A stretch of 49,268 nucleotides of DNA, taken from contig SXRM01000302.1 in assembly GCA_005792545.1 (NCBI GenBank), forward strand, positions 1-49,268, read 5' to 3'. The position numbers and the translations under genes are program-made. Below the pieces are notes generated by a model, which saw nothing but the letters and a program-made list of their open reading frames with translations, had not been told where the DNA came from and did not search any database. This document shows, piece after piece, positions 25,912 through 34,353 of the stretch; position 1 is the first letter of the stretch; the number at the start of each line of letters is the position of its first letter. The DNA is from Pseudomonadota bacterium (GTDB taxonomy: Bacteria; Myxococcota_A; UBA9042).

Positions 25912-27478
25912 TCATCAACGCCGGTTTGACCTTGGTGCGCGCTGCTGCCGGCGCAGCAGGGGCAGTTGCCGGCGTTCGCGCCGGAGCGTGGCGCTGACGA
26001 GCCGGAGCAGACGGCCGCTCAGTTGCCGCCTGAGGCGCGGCACTGGTTGGCGATGGTGCACCGGGGGCGGCCGCGGGCGCAAGGGGTGCCGCCGCCACAC
26101 CTGGCAGTGGGCTGGACGTTGGCGCCCCCTGTGTTGGTGGCTTGTCCGCGCCGCGCAGGACCGCTGCTGGGGCCGGCAATGTCACTGGCTGCGGCACGGC
26201 GCCTTCGACGGTCGGCTGGGTTCGCACGGCAACCGCCCAACCGACGATGCCGACCAGCGCCAGTACGGCGGTTCCGGCCATCGCGATCCATGGCCATAGC
26301 GTTCCACGTGGCCGCACCTGTGCCGCTGTCGGCAAAGGCGCCCGAGCGCTGGCGACTGCGGCGCGCTGCAGCGTGGGCAATTCGAGCCTGCCCGGCCGAT
26401 CGGGCAGCGTCGCGTCCGCGCCCGCGCTGAGCAGACCCGGCTCCAAGCGCGTCACTGCGCCTAATACACCGGGCGTTTCCGCGGCACCTGGGTTTGGATC
26501 CGTGTCGCGGTTGGCGGCCGCGATCAGGTTGGCGAGCATGGCGCCGACGGGTTGACCGCCAGAGTCGCTCGATGCCCGGTGGCCAAGCTGAGTCGCGGCC
26601 TCGCCTGGCTGCGTGCCCACATACGCTGTCAGGGCATGGCGCATCGCCGAGGCGTCGGCAAAACGGTCCTGCTTGCCTTTGGCGAGCGCACGCAGCACCA
26701 GTTGGCAAAATGCGTGGTCGATAAACGACGGCGCGACGTGGCAGGGGTCGGGCGGCGGCTCATGCGCGTGCTTGTACATCAGCGTGAGCGCCACGCGATC
26801 TTCGAATGGCAAGCGCAGCGTAATGCAACGAAACAGGATGATGCCCACTGCGTACAAGTCGCTGCGCGCGTCCACGGCGTCGCCGGTGCACTGTTCTGGG
26901 CTCATGTAACCCGGCGTACCGACAGCGGATTCGCCCGTCGCATGGGCGTCGACGCTGCGCGAACAGCCAAAATCCAGGACTTTGATTTGGTCGGCCAGAC
27001 CCGGCACGCGATGGACCATGACATTGGCGGGCTTCAGATCGCGGTGAACCAGGCCCGCGGCATGTGCCTCTGCCAGGCTACGCAAGATCGCGGTGCACAC
27101 GCCAGCAGCTTCCTGGACCGACATCGGGCGATTGCGCTGTGCCAAGCCGGTCAACAGCTGCTCGAGGGTCGGGCCGCGCAGCATCTCCATAACCATGTAC
27201 AGCGGGCCGTCGCCGTCGCGCCCGGCGTCGAACACCCGCACGGTGCTGGCGTGGGTCAGCGCCGCCGTGATGCGCGCCTCGCGAAAGAAGCGATCGACCG
27301 CAGCAGGATCGTCAGGCGGCGCCGACATCATCTTGACGGCGACCGGTTGGCCCGTCCCCAGGTGCTCTGCCGCATAGACCGCGCCAAAGCCGCCGCGACC
27401 GAGCACGCCATTGATGCGGTAGCGTTCCGCGACGGTGTCGCCCGGCAGGTAGCTCAGCGCATCGCGGGTCACGGGCAA
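25901..27478 (-). CDS. Hanks-type serine/threonine protein kinase
   Basis: 525 residues. The kinase domain is at about 18-285: GVLGRGGFGAVYAAEH, VAVKMM, HRDLKPANVMV, DFGCSRS, GTPGYMSPEQC. All catalytic residues are visible, with cysteine instead of the usual hydrophobic residue after DFG. One membrane helix (WIAMAGTAVLALVGIVGWAV) lies at about 398-418, and the tail is Pro/Ala-rich. Unlike the kinase at 23233 it has no zinc ribbon. The start is TTG at 27478, or GTG two codons later; both sit directly behind the stop of the giant lipoprotein gene, and the gene's own stop overlaps the next gene, so the three are probably one transcript with coupled translation. Confidence 0.9.
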   Translation of the reverse strand: MPVTRDALSYLPGDTVAERYRINGVLGRGGFGAVYAAEHLGTGQPVAVKMMSAPPDDPAAVDRFFREARITAALTHASTVRVFDAGRDGDGPLYMVMEMLRGPTLEQLLTGLAQRNRPMSVQEAAGVCTAILRSLAEAHAAGLVHRDLKPANVMVHRVPGLADQIKVLDFGCSRSVDAHATGESAVGTPGYMSPEQCTGDAVDARSDLYAVGIILFRCITLRLPFEDRVALTLMYKHAHEPPPDPCHVAPSFIDHAFCQLVLRALAKGKQDRFADASAMRHALTAYVGTQPGEAATQLGHRASSDSGGQPVGAMLANLIAAANRDTDPNPGAAETPGVLGAVTRLEPGLLSAGADATLPDRPGRLELPTLQRAAVASARAPLPTAAQVRPRGTLWPWIAMAGTAVLALVGIVGWAVAVRTQPTVEGAVPQPVTLPAPAAVLRGADKPPTQGAPTSSPLPGVAAAPLAPAAAPGAPSPTSAAPQAATERPSAPARQRHAPARTPATAPAAPAAARTKVKPALMNDD

Positions 27479-27479
27479 C

Positions 27480-30400
27480 TCACGGTTGGCAGACCCACTT
27501 GCCGGCGCTGTCCACTTGCTGCAGCCAGATTTTGCGCGGGCCGCCAGCCGGGCTCAGTTCACCGGCCAACAGGTAGCCACTGCCCAAGTGCTGTACCTGG
27601 CGCCACAAATGCACGCCCGGCACCGCTGTCTGCACCGAAGAGGCCACTTGCTGCTTGTTCCCAGGCAGATTCCATTGCGCAACCCAGCCGTAAGCCGTCA
27701 GGTCGGCCAGCGGCATGGGTATCAGTTCGGCGCCACCCACCACAAACGCGTCGGTCGACTTGCCTGTTGTGACCGCAAAGTAGGCGCGCGCGCCGTTGGC
27801 AACTTCCAAGGCAGTAGACTCAAAGGTCCCGTCGATGCCAACCCGCGCGATCCAACCTTTGGCCACCGCCTGCGGATAGCGGACGCCGACGACCGTCAGG
27901 CCGTTGGCGGTCATGGCAATGCCATTGGCTTCGGTAGCCGCGTCGTCCGTGAGCGTCAACCAGTTCTTGGCCAGCGTATTGGCATTGTAACTTCCGACAA
28001 CTGCGGCCGAAATATTGGGACCGTTGGTTGCGATGCCGGCGACGTACAGCGTCGGCGGATTGCCAGGCACAAACGTCGCCGCGCGCCACTCGATTTCGTA
28101 GCCGCCTTGATGTTGGTAGGTCGCGGTCGTCAGTTCCAGATTCGCGCCGATGCGCGCAAGCCAGCCATTATCCGCAGCCCACCCAAACGCGATCGGCACG
28201 TCCGCCGTGACGACGCCCTCAAAGCCATCCTCGCCCGGGCCGCCGTAGGCCTTAGTCTCTTTGGTCGCTGCCGTGGCCATGTCGATGCTCACCAGCCAGC
28301 CCTGGGTCCCAAGGCCACTTTGCCCGCTGGTGTAGCCGGCGGCGACGAGCACGCCCGAACTCAGCTGCGCCAGGCCGCTCAGGTGATCTGCGAGTGTGCC
28401 CCCTACGGTCGCAGGACTGATGCCAATTCCGCCGGCGCTCCACTTGGCGTACCAGCCGTCGGCATTGTCACCGACCCCTTTGGAGCCACACACCCAAAAT
28501 CCTGCGCCTTCAGACAACAGTCCACCAAAAGCCAGGTCCGTCTTGTCTGCGGCGCCCAGTACGGCGTGCACCGCTTTGCACGCTTCGCAGGTGCCATTGT
28601 TGCACGCCGAAATGGACGGACCCGAGCCGCACGGCGAACCGTCCAGCTTGGGCAGGCCCACGCAACCCAGGTCGTCCAGGCACAGCGGCTCGACACAGAA
28701 ATTGTACAAATTGCACTGCTTGCCAGCGACGTTGGCGCACCCGATCAGCGGATCGCAGGTGCCGCCGCCGCAGTCGCCAGCCGCGCAAGGCTTGACCGTG
28801 CCCGTACACTGACCCGCCACGCAGCCGTCGCCGTCGGTGCACGCACTGCCGTCGTCGCACTGGACGCTGTTGGCCACCGACTTGCAGGCCCCTGCGGTGC
28901 AGACGTCGTCCGTGCACGGGTTGGCGTCGTCGCAGCCGGCCTTGCCCAGGCAATTGCCTTGCACGCAGCTATCGCCGACTGTGCAAGCGTTCCCATCTGT
29001 GCACGTGGCGCCATTGGACAACACTGCGGCGACGCAGCCTTTGGTCGCGTTGCACGACTCTACTGTGCAAGGGTTGCTGTCGGTGCAGGCCAGCGGCAAG
29101 CCGACGCACTGCCCCAGCGCGCACAAATCGCTGCTGGTACAGGCGTTACCGTCGCTGCACGGCGCACCGCTGGCCGGGCCGTGTACGCACAAGCCCTGCG
29201 CGCAACTGTCCACGGTACAGATGTTGTTGTCATCGCACGATTTGGCTGCGCCCAAACAAGCGCCGGCCAGGCACTTGCTGTCGGGCGTGCACGGATCCTT
29301 GTCGTCACACGCCGTGCCGTCTTGCGCAAGGTCGGCGCTGCCTGCGCACTGGCCCGAGGTCGGCTTGCAAGTGATCAGGTAACATGGCGCCTGCGCTTTG
29401 GGGCAAACGACCGGGTCATTCTTTGGCTGGCACGACTTGCCCGCTTTGCCGGGCAGGCAGCCCCAGGTGCCGTTGCACAGGTCGCCGTCGTCGTATGCGG
29501 CGCACTCGCTGTCTTGGGTACACGCGCAGACGCCAGTGCCAGCGCATTTGCCGCCAGTACACACGTCGGTGCTCGTGCAGACATCGCCGTCGTTGCAGGC
29601 CTTGCCGTCTGCAAGTGCGGTCAGCGCGCACTGGCCGGACTTGGGCTCGCACTTGTTCTTGATGCACGGCGTCTTGCCGTCGTTCGGGCACTTGACGACC
29701 GACTTGGCGTCCGGCTTGCACAAGAACGGCGTTGCAGACTTGTCGCAGCTGAGCGTTCCGTTGCACTGGTTGCCGTCGTCGTATTTGGCGCAGTCGGCAT
29801 CCGCCGTGCACTGGCAGGTGTTGGTGCCTGCCTGGCAGACGCCCAGGTGGCAGGCATCGCCGGTGGTGCAGACGTCCCCATCGGCGTTGCACGGCTCGCC
29901 TTGGTGGATTGGCGTCAGCTGGCACACGCCGCTCTTGGGCTGGCATTGGTTGGCGAGGCACGCGGTATCGTCCAGCGTCTTGCATACGATGAGCGTTTGG
30001 GGGTTGACGGCGCACACGAACGGTTGCTGGGTCTTGTCGCAATAAAGTGTGCCGTTGCATAGGTTGCCGTCTTCGTTCTTGCCGCAGTCGGTGTTTTGCT
30101 CGCACTTGCAGACATTGGCGCCCGCAGTGCAGATGCCGGCCTTGCAGACGTCGGCTTTAGTGCATGCAAACCCGTCGGCGTCGCACAACAGGCCGTCGGC
30201 TTTGGCGACCATCTTGCACTGGCCCTGCTTGGGATCGCAGGTGTTGACGCTGCACGCTGTATCGTTGCCGTCGCTGCACTGCACCACGGTGCCGGGGTTG
30301 ACGGCGCACGCGAACGGCAGCTTGCTCTTGTCGCAATAGAGCGTGCCGTTGCACAGGTTGCCGTCTTCGTGCTTGCCGCAGTCGCTGTCCTGGGTGCAAC

Positions 30401-31634
30401 CACAGGTATTAGCGCCGCTTTTGCACGCACCTGCCTCGCACAGGTCGCTGGCCGTGCACAAGTTGTTGTCGTCGCAGACGGTGCCGGCGGGCTTGGCCAC
30501 CATGCCGCACTTGCCGGCCTGCTTGTCGCACTGGTTGGTCTGGCAGGCGCTGTCGTCGCCCTTGGGGCAATCGACGACCGTGGCCGGGTTGACTTTGCAG
30601 CCCGGCACTGTGGCGGCTAGATCGCAATACAGGGTGCCGTTGCACAAGTCGCCGTCTTCGAACTTGCCGCACTCGGCCTGGTTGAAGCACGGGCACACGC
30701 TCTTGCCAGGCGCACAGCTGCCCGCCGAGCAGAAGTCGTTGCCGGTGCAGCTGTCGCCATCGCTGCATTGGCTACCCTCGGCCGCCAATTGCACGAAGCA
30801 CTGGCCGGTCTTGGGTTCGCAAAGGTTCTTGACGCAGTCGGTGTCCAAGCCGGTCAAGCACGTCACCACCGTCGCCGGATTGACCTTGCACGCGAATGGA
30901 AACACGTTTTTGTCGCAGTAGGTGGTGCCGTTGCACAAGTTGCCGTCGTCGCCGCAGTCGCCGTCGGTGAGGCACTCGCAGATGGCCTTTCCGGAAGTAC
31001 AGCTGCCGCTCACGCACTGGTCGCCGCCTGTGCACGGGTTGCCGTCGTCGCAAGGAGCGGGGTTGCCCTGCGTGCCATCCAGTGCGAGCACGGTGCACTT
31101 GCCGCTCTTGGGGTCGCAGAACGATGGCTGGCAGTCGGAGCCGGTCGGACAAGTGACTGCCGTGGAAAAGTCGGGCTTGCACATCGACTTGGCGCCAGAG
31201 GTGTCGCAGTACAGGCCGCCATTGCACAGGTTGCCGTCGTCCAGCTTTTGGCAGTCGCTGTGGGTTTTGCAGGCGCACAAATCCTGTGCTCCCGTGCACT
31301 TGCCGGCCTTGCAGACGTCAAGTCCGCTGCATGCCTGGCCATCGTCACAACTGATGCCATCGGGGACCATCACCCACGCGCACCGCGACCCCGCAGCCTG
31401 CTGCAGGCACTTGCCGACGACGCACGCTGTTGGCGAGGTTGGACAATCGGTGTCGGACGCGCACGTCGGCAGCGTCACGCTCTCCGCAACTGCGTCATTG
31501 CAAGTCTGAGACTCCCACTGTACGGCAATCTCGCCGCCGCCACACGCAGCAAGCGGCAGCAGGGCAACGGCGACCTGCACGGCCAGCGAGGCCGCGCGGC
31601 TGCGGTAGGGTTGGGCGGTCATGGTGTTGTGCAT
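27480..31634 (-). CDS. giant cysteine-rich repeat lipoprotein
   Basis: 1384 residues. A signal peptide with lipobox PLAAC (Cys31) is followed by seven tandem repeats of about 95 residues. Each repeat has landmarks like DDGNLCNGTLYCDK, then a C-rich middle (NxCDPKxGQC), then CxxGDxCxxxDxCxxGxC. Four to five shorter EGF-like units (DGNACTxxDxC) come next. The C-terminal 320 residues are almost Cys-free and beta-rich (GWYAKWSAGG, GWLARIGANL, GWIARVGIDG), suggesting a propeller of repeated GW strands. Probably anchored at the outer membrane and exposed; ligand unknown. The frame is open upstream to 32033, but the signal peptide sets the start at 31634 or 31622. It is divergent from the gene at 31784 and ends one base before the kinase start. 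Confidence 0.9.
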   Translation of the reverse strand: MHNTMTAQPYRSRAASLAVQVAVALLPLAACGGGEIAVQWESQTCNDAVAESVTLPTCASDTDCPTSPTACVVGKCLQQAAGSRCAWVMVPDGISCDDGQACSGLDVCKAGKCTGAQDLCACKTHSDCQKLDDGNLCNGGLYCDTSGAKSMCKPDFSTAVTCPTGSDCQPSFCDPKSGKCTVLALDGTQGNPAPCDDGNPCTGGDQCVSGSCTSGKAICECLTDGDCGDDGNLCNGTTYCDKNVFPFACKVNPATVVTCLTGLDTDCVKNLCEPKTGQCFVQLAAEGSQCSDGDSCTGNDFCSAGSCAPGKSVCPCFNQAECGKFEDGDLCNGTLYCDLAATVPGCKVNPATVVDCPKGDDSACQTNQCDKQAGKCGMVAKPAGTVCDDNNLCTASDLCEAGACKSGANTCGCTQDSDCGKHEDGNLCNGTLYCDKSKLPFACAVNPGTVVQCSDGNDTACSVNTCDPKQGQCKMVAKADGLLCDADGFACTKADVCKAGICTAGANVCKCEQNTDCGKNEDGNLCNGTLYCDKTQQPFVCAVNPQTLIVCKTLDDTACLANQCQPKSGVCQLTPIHQGEPCNADGDVCTTGDACHLGVCQAGTNTCQCTADADCAKYDDGNQCNGTLSCDKSATPFLCKPDAKSVVKCPNDGKTPCIKNKCEPKSGQCALTALADGKACNDGDVCTSTDVCTGGKCAGTGVCACTQDSECAAYDDGDLCNGTWGCLPGKAGKSCQPKNDPVVCPKAQAPCYLITCKPTSGQCAGSADLAQDGTACDDKDPCTPDSKCLAGACLGAAKSCDDNNICTVDSCAQGLCVHGPASGAPCSDGNACTSSDLCALGQCVGLPLACTDSNPCTVESCNATKGCVAAVLSNGATCTDGNACTVGDSCVQGNCLGKAGCDDANPCTDDVCTAGACKSVANSVQCDDGSACTDGDGCVAGQCTGTVKPCAAGDCGGGTCDPLIGCANVAGKQCNLYNFCVEPLCLDDLGCVGLPKLDGSPCGSGPSISACNNGTCEACKAVHAVLGAADKTDLAFGGLLSEGAGFWVCGSKGVGDNADGWYAKWSAGGIGISPATVGGTLADHLSGLAQLSSGVLVAAGYTSGQSGLGTQGWLVSIDMATAATKETKAYGGPGEDGFEGVVTADVPIAFGWAADNGWLARIGANLELTTATYQHQGGYEIEWRAATFVPGNPPTLYVAGIATNGPNISAAVVGSYNANTLAKNWLTLTDDAATEANGIAMTANGLTVVGVRYPQAVAKGWIARVGIDGTFESTALEVANGARAYFAVTTGKSTDAFVVGGAELIPMPLADLTAYGWVAQWNLPGNKQQVASSVQTAVPGVHLWRQVQHLGSGYLLAGELSPAGGPRKIWLQQVDSAGKWVCQP

Positions 31635-31783
31635 GGGGTACGGCAAGCGGGGAGTCTCAAGATAGCGGAAAACCGCCAAACCGCGAAATTGACGCCTGCA
31701 GGCCACGCTGCCGCGCAACGGGCGCACGACCGGCTTGCGCAGGTCCGCCCAAAACGGCACCCTCTGCGGCCCGGAGGTGCTCG

Positions 31784-32290
31784 ATGTCGCTGCGTCTGCT
31801 CGCCCTTTGCGCCGTTGTCGCCACAGGCTGGGTCCTTCCGGCCATGGCTGAGGCGCGCGTGCCGCTGGCAGACGCCGCCCGTCGCGCGCAAGTCGTCGCG
31901 GTGGTGATGATGTCCGATCCCGGGGTTGACCAGGTGACCCTTCCTGGCACCGGCAATGGCGTCGCGGCGTTCGTGCGACACCGCTTTCGCGTCGTGGTCG
32001 TGCAGGTCTTGCACGCAACCCACGCCGCGCCACCCTTGGGCCAGGTGCTGCTCGTTGACCAGCACGGCTGGCGCAGCGATCTGGCCGAGCACCTACGCTG
32101 CCGCGGCAAAGACTGCAGGTGGCCGGAAAAGCCTCAGCTCGACACCCAGCTCAGTCGCGAGCCGCGCCCGGGCCAGCGCGCGCTGGCCCTGCTCGACCGC
32201 ACGGACGACGGCTGGCAGTTGGCACTTGAGCTCGGTTTTGATCGGCCCGAGCGCGCGGCTGAGCTGGCACGCAAGCGGGGTGCGCGATGA
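31784..32290 (+). CDS. small exported protein of unknown function
   Basis: 168 residues with a clean signal peptide (LLALCAVVATGWVLPAMA) and a mature part containing VVAVVMMSDPGVDQV, FRVVVVQVLHATH and LLDRTDDGWQLALEL; two cysteines (CRGKDC) may form a disulphide. No family recognised; the spacing of beta strands suggests a small beta-barrel or sandwich. The ATG at 31784 has GGAGG nine bases upstream. Its stop overlaps the start of the lysozyme gene (ATGA), so the products may act together in the periplasm. Confidence 0.7.
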   Translation: MSLRLLALCAVVATGWVLPAMAEARVPLADAARRAQVVAVVMMSDPGVDQVTLPGTGNGVAAFVRHRFRVVVVQVLHATHAAPPLGQVLLVDQHGWRSDLAEHLRCRGKDCRWPEKPQLDTQLSREPRPGQRALALLDRTDDGWQLALELGFDRPERAAELARKRGAR

Positions 32291-34347
32291 CGCCGCGGAC
32301 CGCAGTGTGGGTACTGCTGGCGCTGCTCGTCACCGGCCCGGCATTTGCCAAAACCACCGTGTGTCCCGGCCCCGACAAGGTCGACGGCAACGATGTGTCG
32401 TACTGGCAGGGCACCATCAACTGGCCGGGCGTCAAGGCCGCGGGGCGCAAGTTTGTCATCATGCGCGCAGCCCACGCCCTGGCTGTCGACACCAAGTTCG
32501 ATTTCAACTGGAAAAGCTGCCACGAGCAGGGCTTGCACTGCGGCGTGTACCAGTACTTCGAGCCCAATGTCGACCCCATCAAGCAGGCCGACCTGATGCT
32601 GGCCAAGATGGGCAAGCTCGGCCCTGGCGATTTGCCACCGGTCATCGACGTCGAGTCCACCGGGGGCGGCATGGCACCGGCCGCGATCGCTGCCGCGGTC
32701 GACAAGTGGATCAACTACGTCGAGGCCAAGGTTGGCCGCAAGCCGATGATCTACTCGGGCGGCTACTTCTGGGAGGACAACGTCAAGTCGACGGCGTTCG
32801 GCGACTATCCGCTGTGGCACCCGCAGTACTGCAGCAACTGTTGCCCCAACATCGCCAACCCCTGGAAGAAGTGGTACTACTGGCAATACTCGAGCACCGG
32901 AAAGATCGGCGGCATCACCGGCAACGTCGACATGAACTGGTGGAACGGCAACCTCGCTGCACTGTCGGCTTGGGCCGTGCAGGGCCCACAGCCTGGTTGC
33001 ACCCTCAAGTGCGACGGCGCGACGCTCGTCAAAGCCGATTGCAGTAAGACTGACTGCGCGAAGGCCGACAGCACTTGCGTCGTCGACGACCTGGGCGGTC
33101 GCTGTGTGTCGAAATACTGCCCCGCCAAGGGCGACAAGCAGGTCTGCGTGCCGTCGGCCAACGACGCCACCATCGGCACCTGCAAGAATGGCGCACTATC
33201 GACCGGAGACTGCGGTAAATACGGGGCATTCTGCTCGACCACCGCGGCACCGCAGGCCAAGTGCGTCTCGGCGTTTTGCGCCAACTCGCCCGCGGACAAG
33301 CCCGTCGCCAAAGACGTGTGCTTGCCCGACGGCAAGCGCTACGCGTGCAACGCCGCCGGCGACATCGCCGAGAAGCCGTGCGCCAAAGACACGGTCTGCA
33401 AGATGCAAAATGGCGCTGCTGCCTGCGCCCCGGTCGCGTGCGACAGCCACTGCGAGGGCAACCTGCTGGTCGGCGGCGACTGCAAGAAAACCGATTGCGC
33501 CGGGCTTGCGGAGCCAGCCAAAGGCACCTGCGTCGACGACAGCGTCGGCGCGCGCTGCGTCTCGGCGTATTGCCCGGCCAAAGGCAGCGCGAGCGCGTGC
33601 ACAAAGGACGGCGACGCCACGGTGGCGTGCAGCAATGGCTCGGCTGTGGTCAAGCTGTGCCTGGCCGGCGAGCAGGTGTGCGCGGCCAAGGCGCCGGGCG
33701 GCCCGGCGTGCGCCGACAAAGTGTGTCTGCCGCTGCCGAATCTGCCGCCGATCGCCGGCGTGACCTGCTTGCCCGGCAATACGCTGCTGACCTGTTCGCC
33801 GGCCGGCTTTGCCACCGTGGAGATCTGCCCGACAGGTCAGGCTTGTGCGCCCGGTGCGCAGCCCGCCGTTTGCGCGACGACAACGCCACCCGACCCGGAT
33901 GCGGGGCCCGCCCAAGACGCAGGCGCTGCGGATGCCGGGTCGTCGACCGATGTCGGGACAGCACCGGACGGCGGCAACGCTCAGGACACTAAAAACGACC
34001 TTGCGCTCGAACCAGACACGCAACCATCCAGCGACCTGAACGCCGAGACTGCCAGGACGCCCTCACCGGATGGATCCGCTGCCAATGGCAACGACGGCGT
34101 AGCGTCGATGGCAGACGGCGCGGCCGGCGCAGTCGTTGACACGGGCGGTCTGGCGGCCGAGACCAAACCGGCTGCCACGCAGGCAGGCCAAGGGCAGGTT
34201 CTCCAAGAGTCCAGTTCGTGTAGCGCGCAACCAGTGGGCCGTCACGGTGCCGGCTGGCTGGCGCTCGTCGCTTTGGCCTGGCTTGCCGCTTCGCGACGGC
34301 ATCCGAACAATGGGGGGCTTTGTTCAGGTGACCGAAATCAAAGGTGA
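32287..34347 (+). CDS. secreted GH25 lysozyme (muramidase) with cysteine-rich region and MYXO-CTERM-like tail
   Basis: 686 residues. After a signal peptide (VWVLLALLVTGPAFA), residues 30-235 form a glycoside hydrolase 25 domain. All four acidic catalytic residues of the family are in place: Asp36 (GNDVSYW), Asp121 and Glu123 (VIDVES), and Asp215 (GNVDMNWW). This domain cleaves the MurNAc-GlcNAc bond. Residues 245-520 are cysteine-rich repeats like those of the neighbouring lipoproteins. An Asp/Ala/Gly-rich linker (DAGPAQDAGAADAG) follows. The end has SSSCSA, a hydrophobic helix (WLALVALAWLAA) and Arg-Arg, the layout of a MYXO-CTERM sorting signal, then about 15 extra residues. It overlaps the upstream gene by four bases. 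Confidence 0.88.
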   Translation: MTPRTAVWVLLALLVTGPAFAKTTVCPGPDKVDGNDVSYWQGTINWPGVKAAGRKFVIMRAAHALAVDTKFDFNWKSCHEQGLHCGVYQYFEPNVDPIKQADLMLAKMGKLGPGDLPPVIDVESTGGGMAPAAIAAAVDKWINYVEAKVGRKPMIYSGGYFWEDNVKSTAFGDYPLWHPQYCSNCCPNIANPWKKWYYWQYSSTGKIGGITGNVDMNWWNGNLAALSAWAVQGPQPGCTLKCDGATLVKADCSKTDCAKADSTCVVDDLGGRCVSKYCPAKGDKQVCVPSANDATIGTCKNGALSTGDCGKYGAFCSTTAAPQAKCVSAFCANSPADKPVAKDVCLPDGKRYACNAAGDIAEKPCAKDTVCKMQNGAAACAPVACDSHCEGNLLVGGDCKKTDCAGLAEPAKGTCVDDSVGARCVSAYCPAKGSASACTKDGDATVACSNGSAVVKLCLAGEQVCAAKAPGGPACADKVCLPLPNLPPIAGVTCLPGNTLLTCSPAGFATVEICPTGQACAPGAQPAVCATTTPPDPDAGPAQDAGAADAGSSTDVGTAPDGGNAQDTKNDLALEPDTQPSSDLNAETARTPSPDGSAANGNDGVASMADGAAGAVVDTGGLAAETKPAATQAGQGQVLQESSSCSAQPVGRHGAGWLALVALAWLAASRRHPNNGGLCSGDRNQR

Positions 34348-34353
34348 AAGCAA

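Noticed and set aside
27486-30062. Plus-strand open frame of 858 codons opposite the giant lipoprotein
   Set aside because: It is antisense to the Cys-repeat gene and its sequence is a periodic mirror of those repeats; no ribosome-binding site or domain.
29384-31360. Regularly spaced DNA repeats resembling a CRISPR array
   Set aside because: The periodicity is about 285 bases and arises from protein repeats; no short identical repeats with unique spacers.
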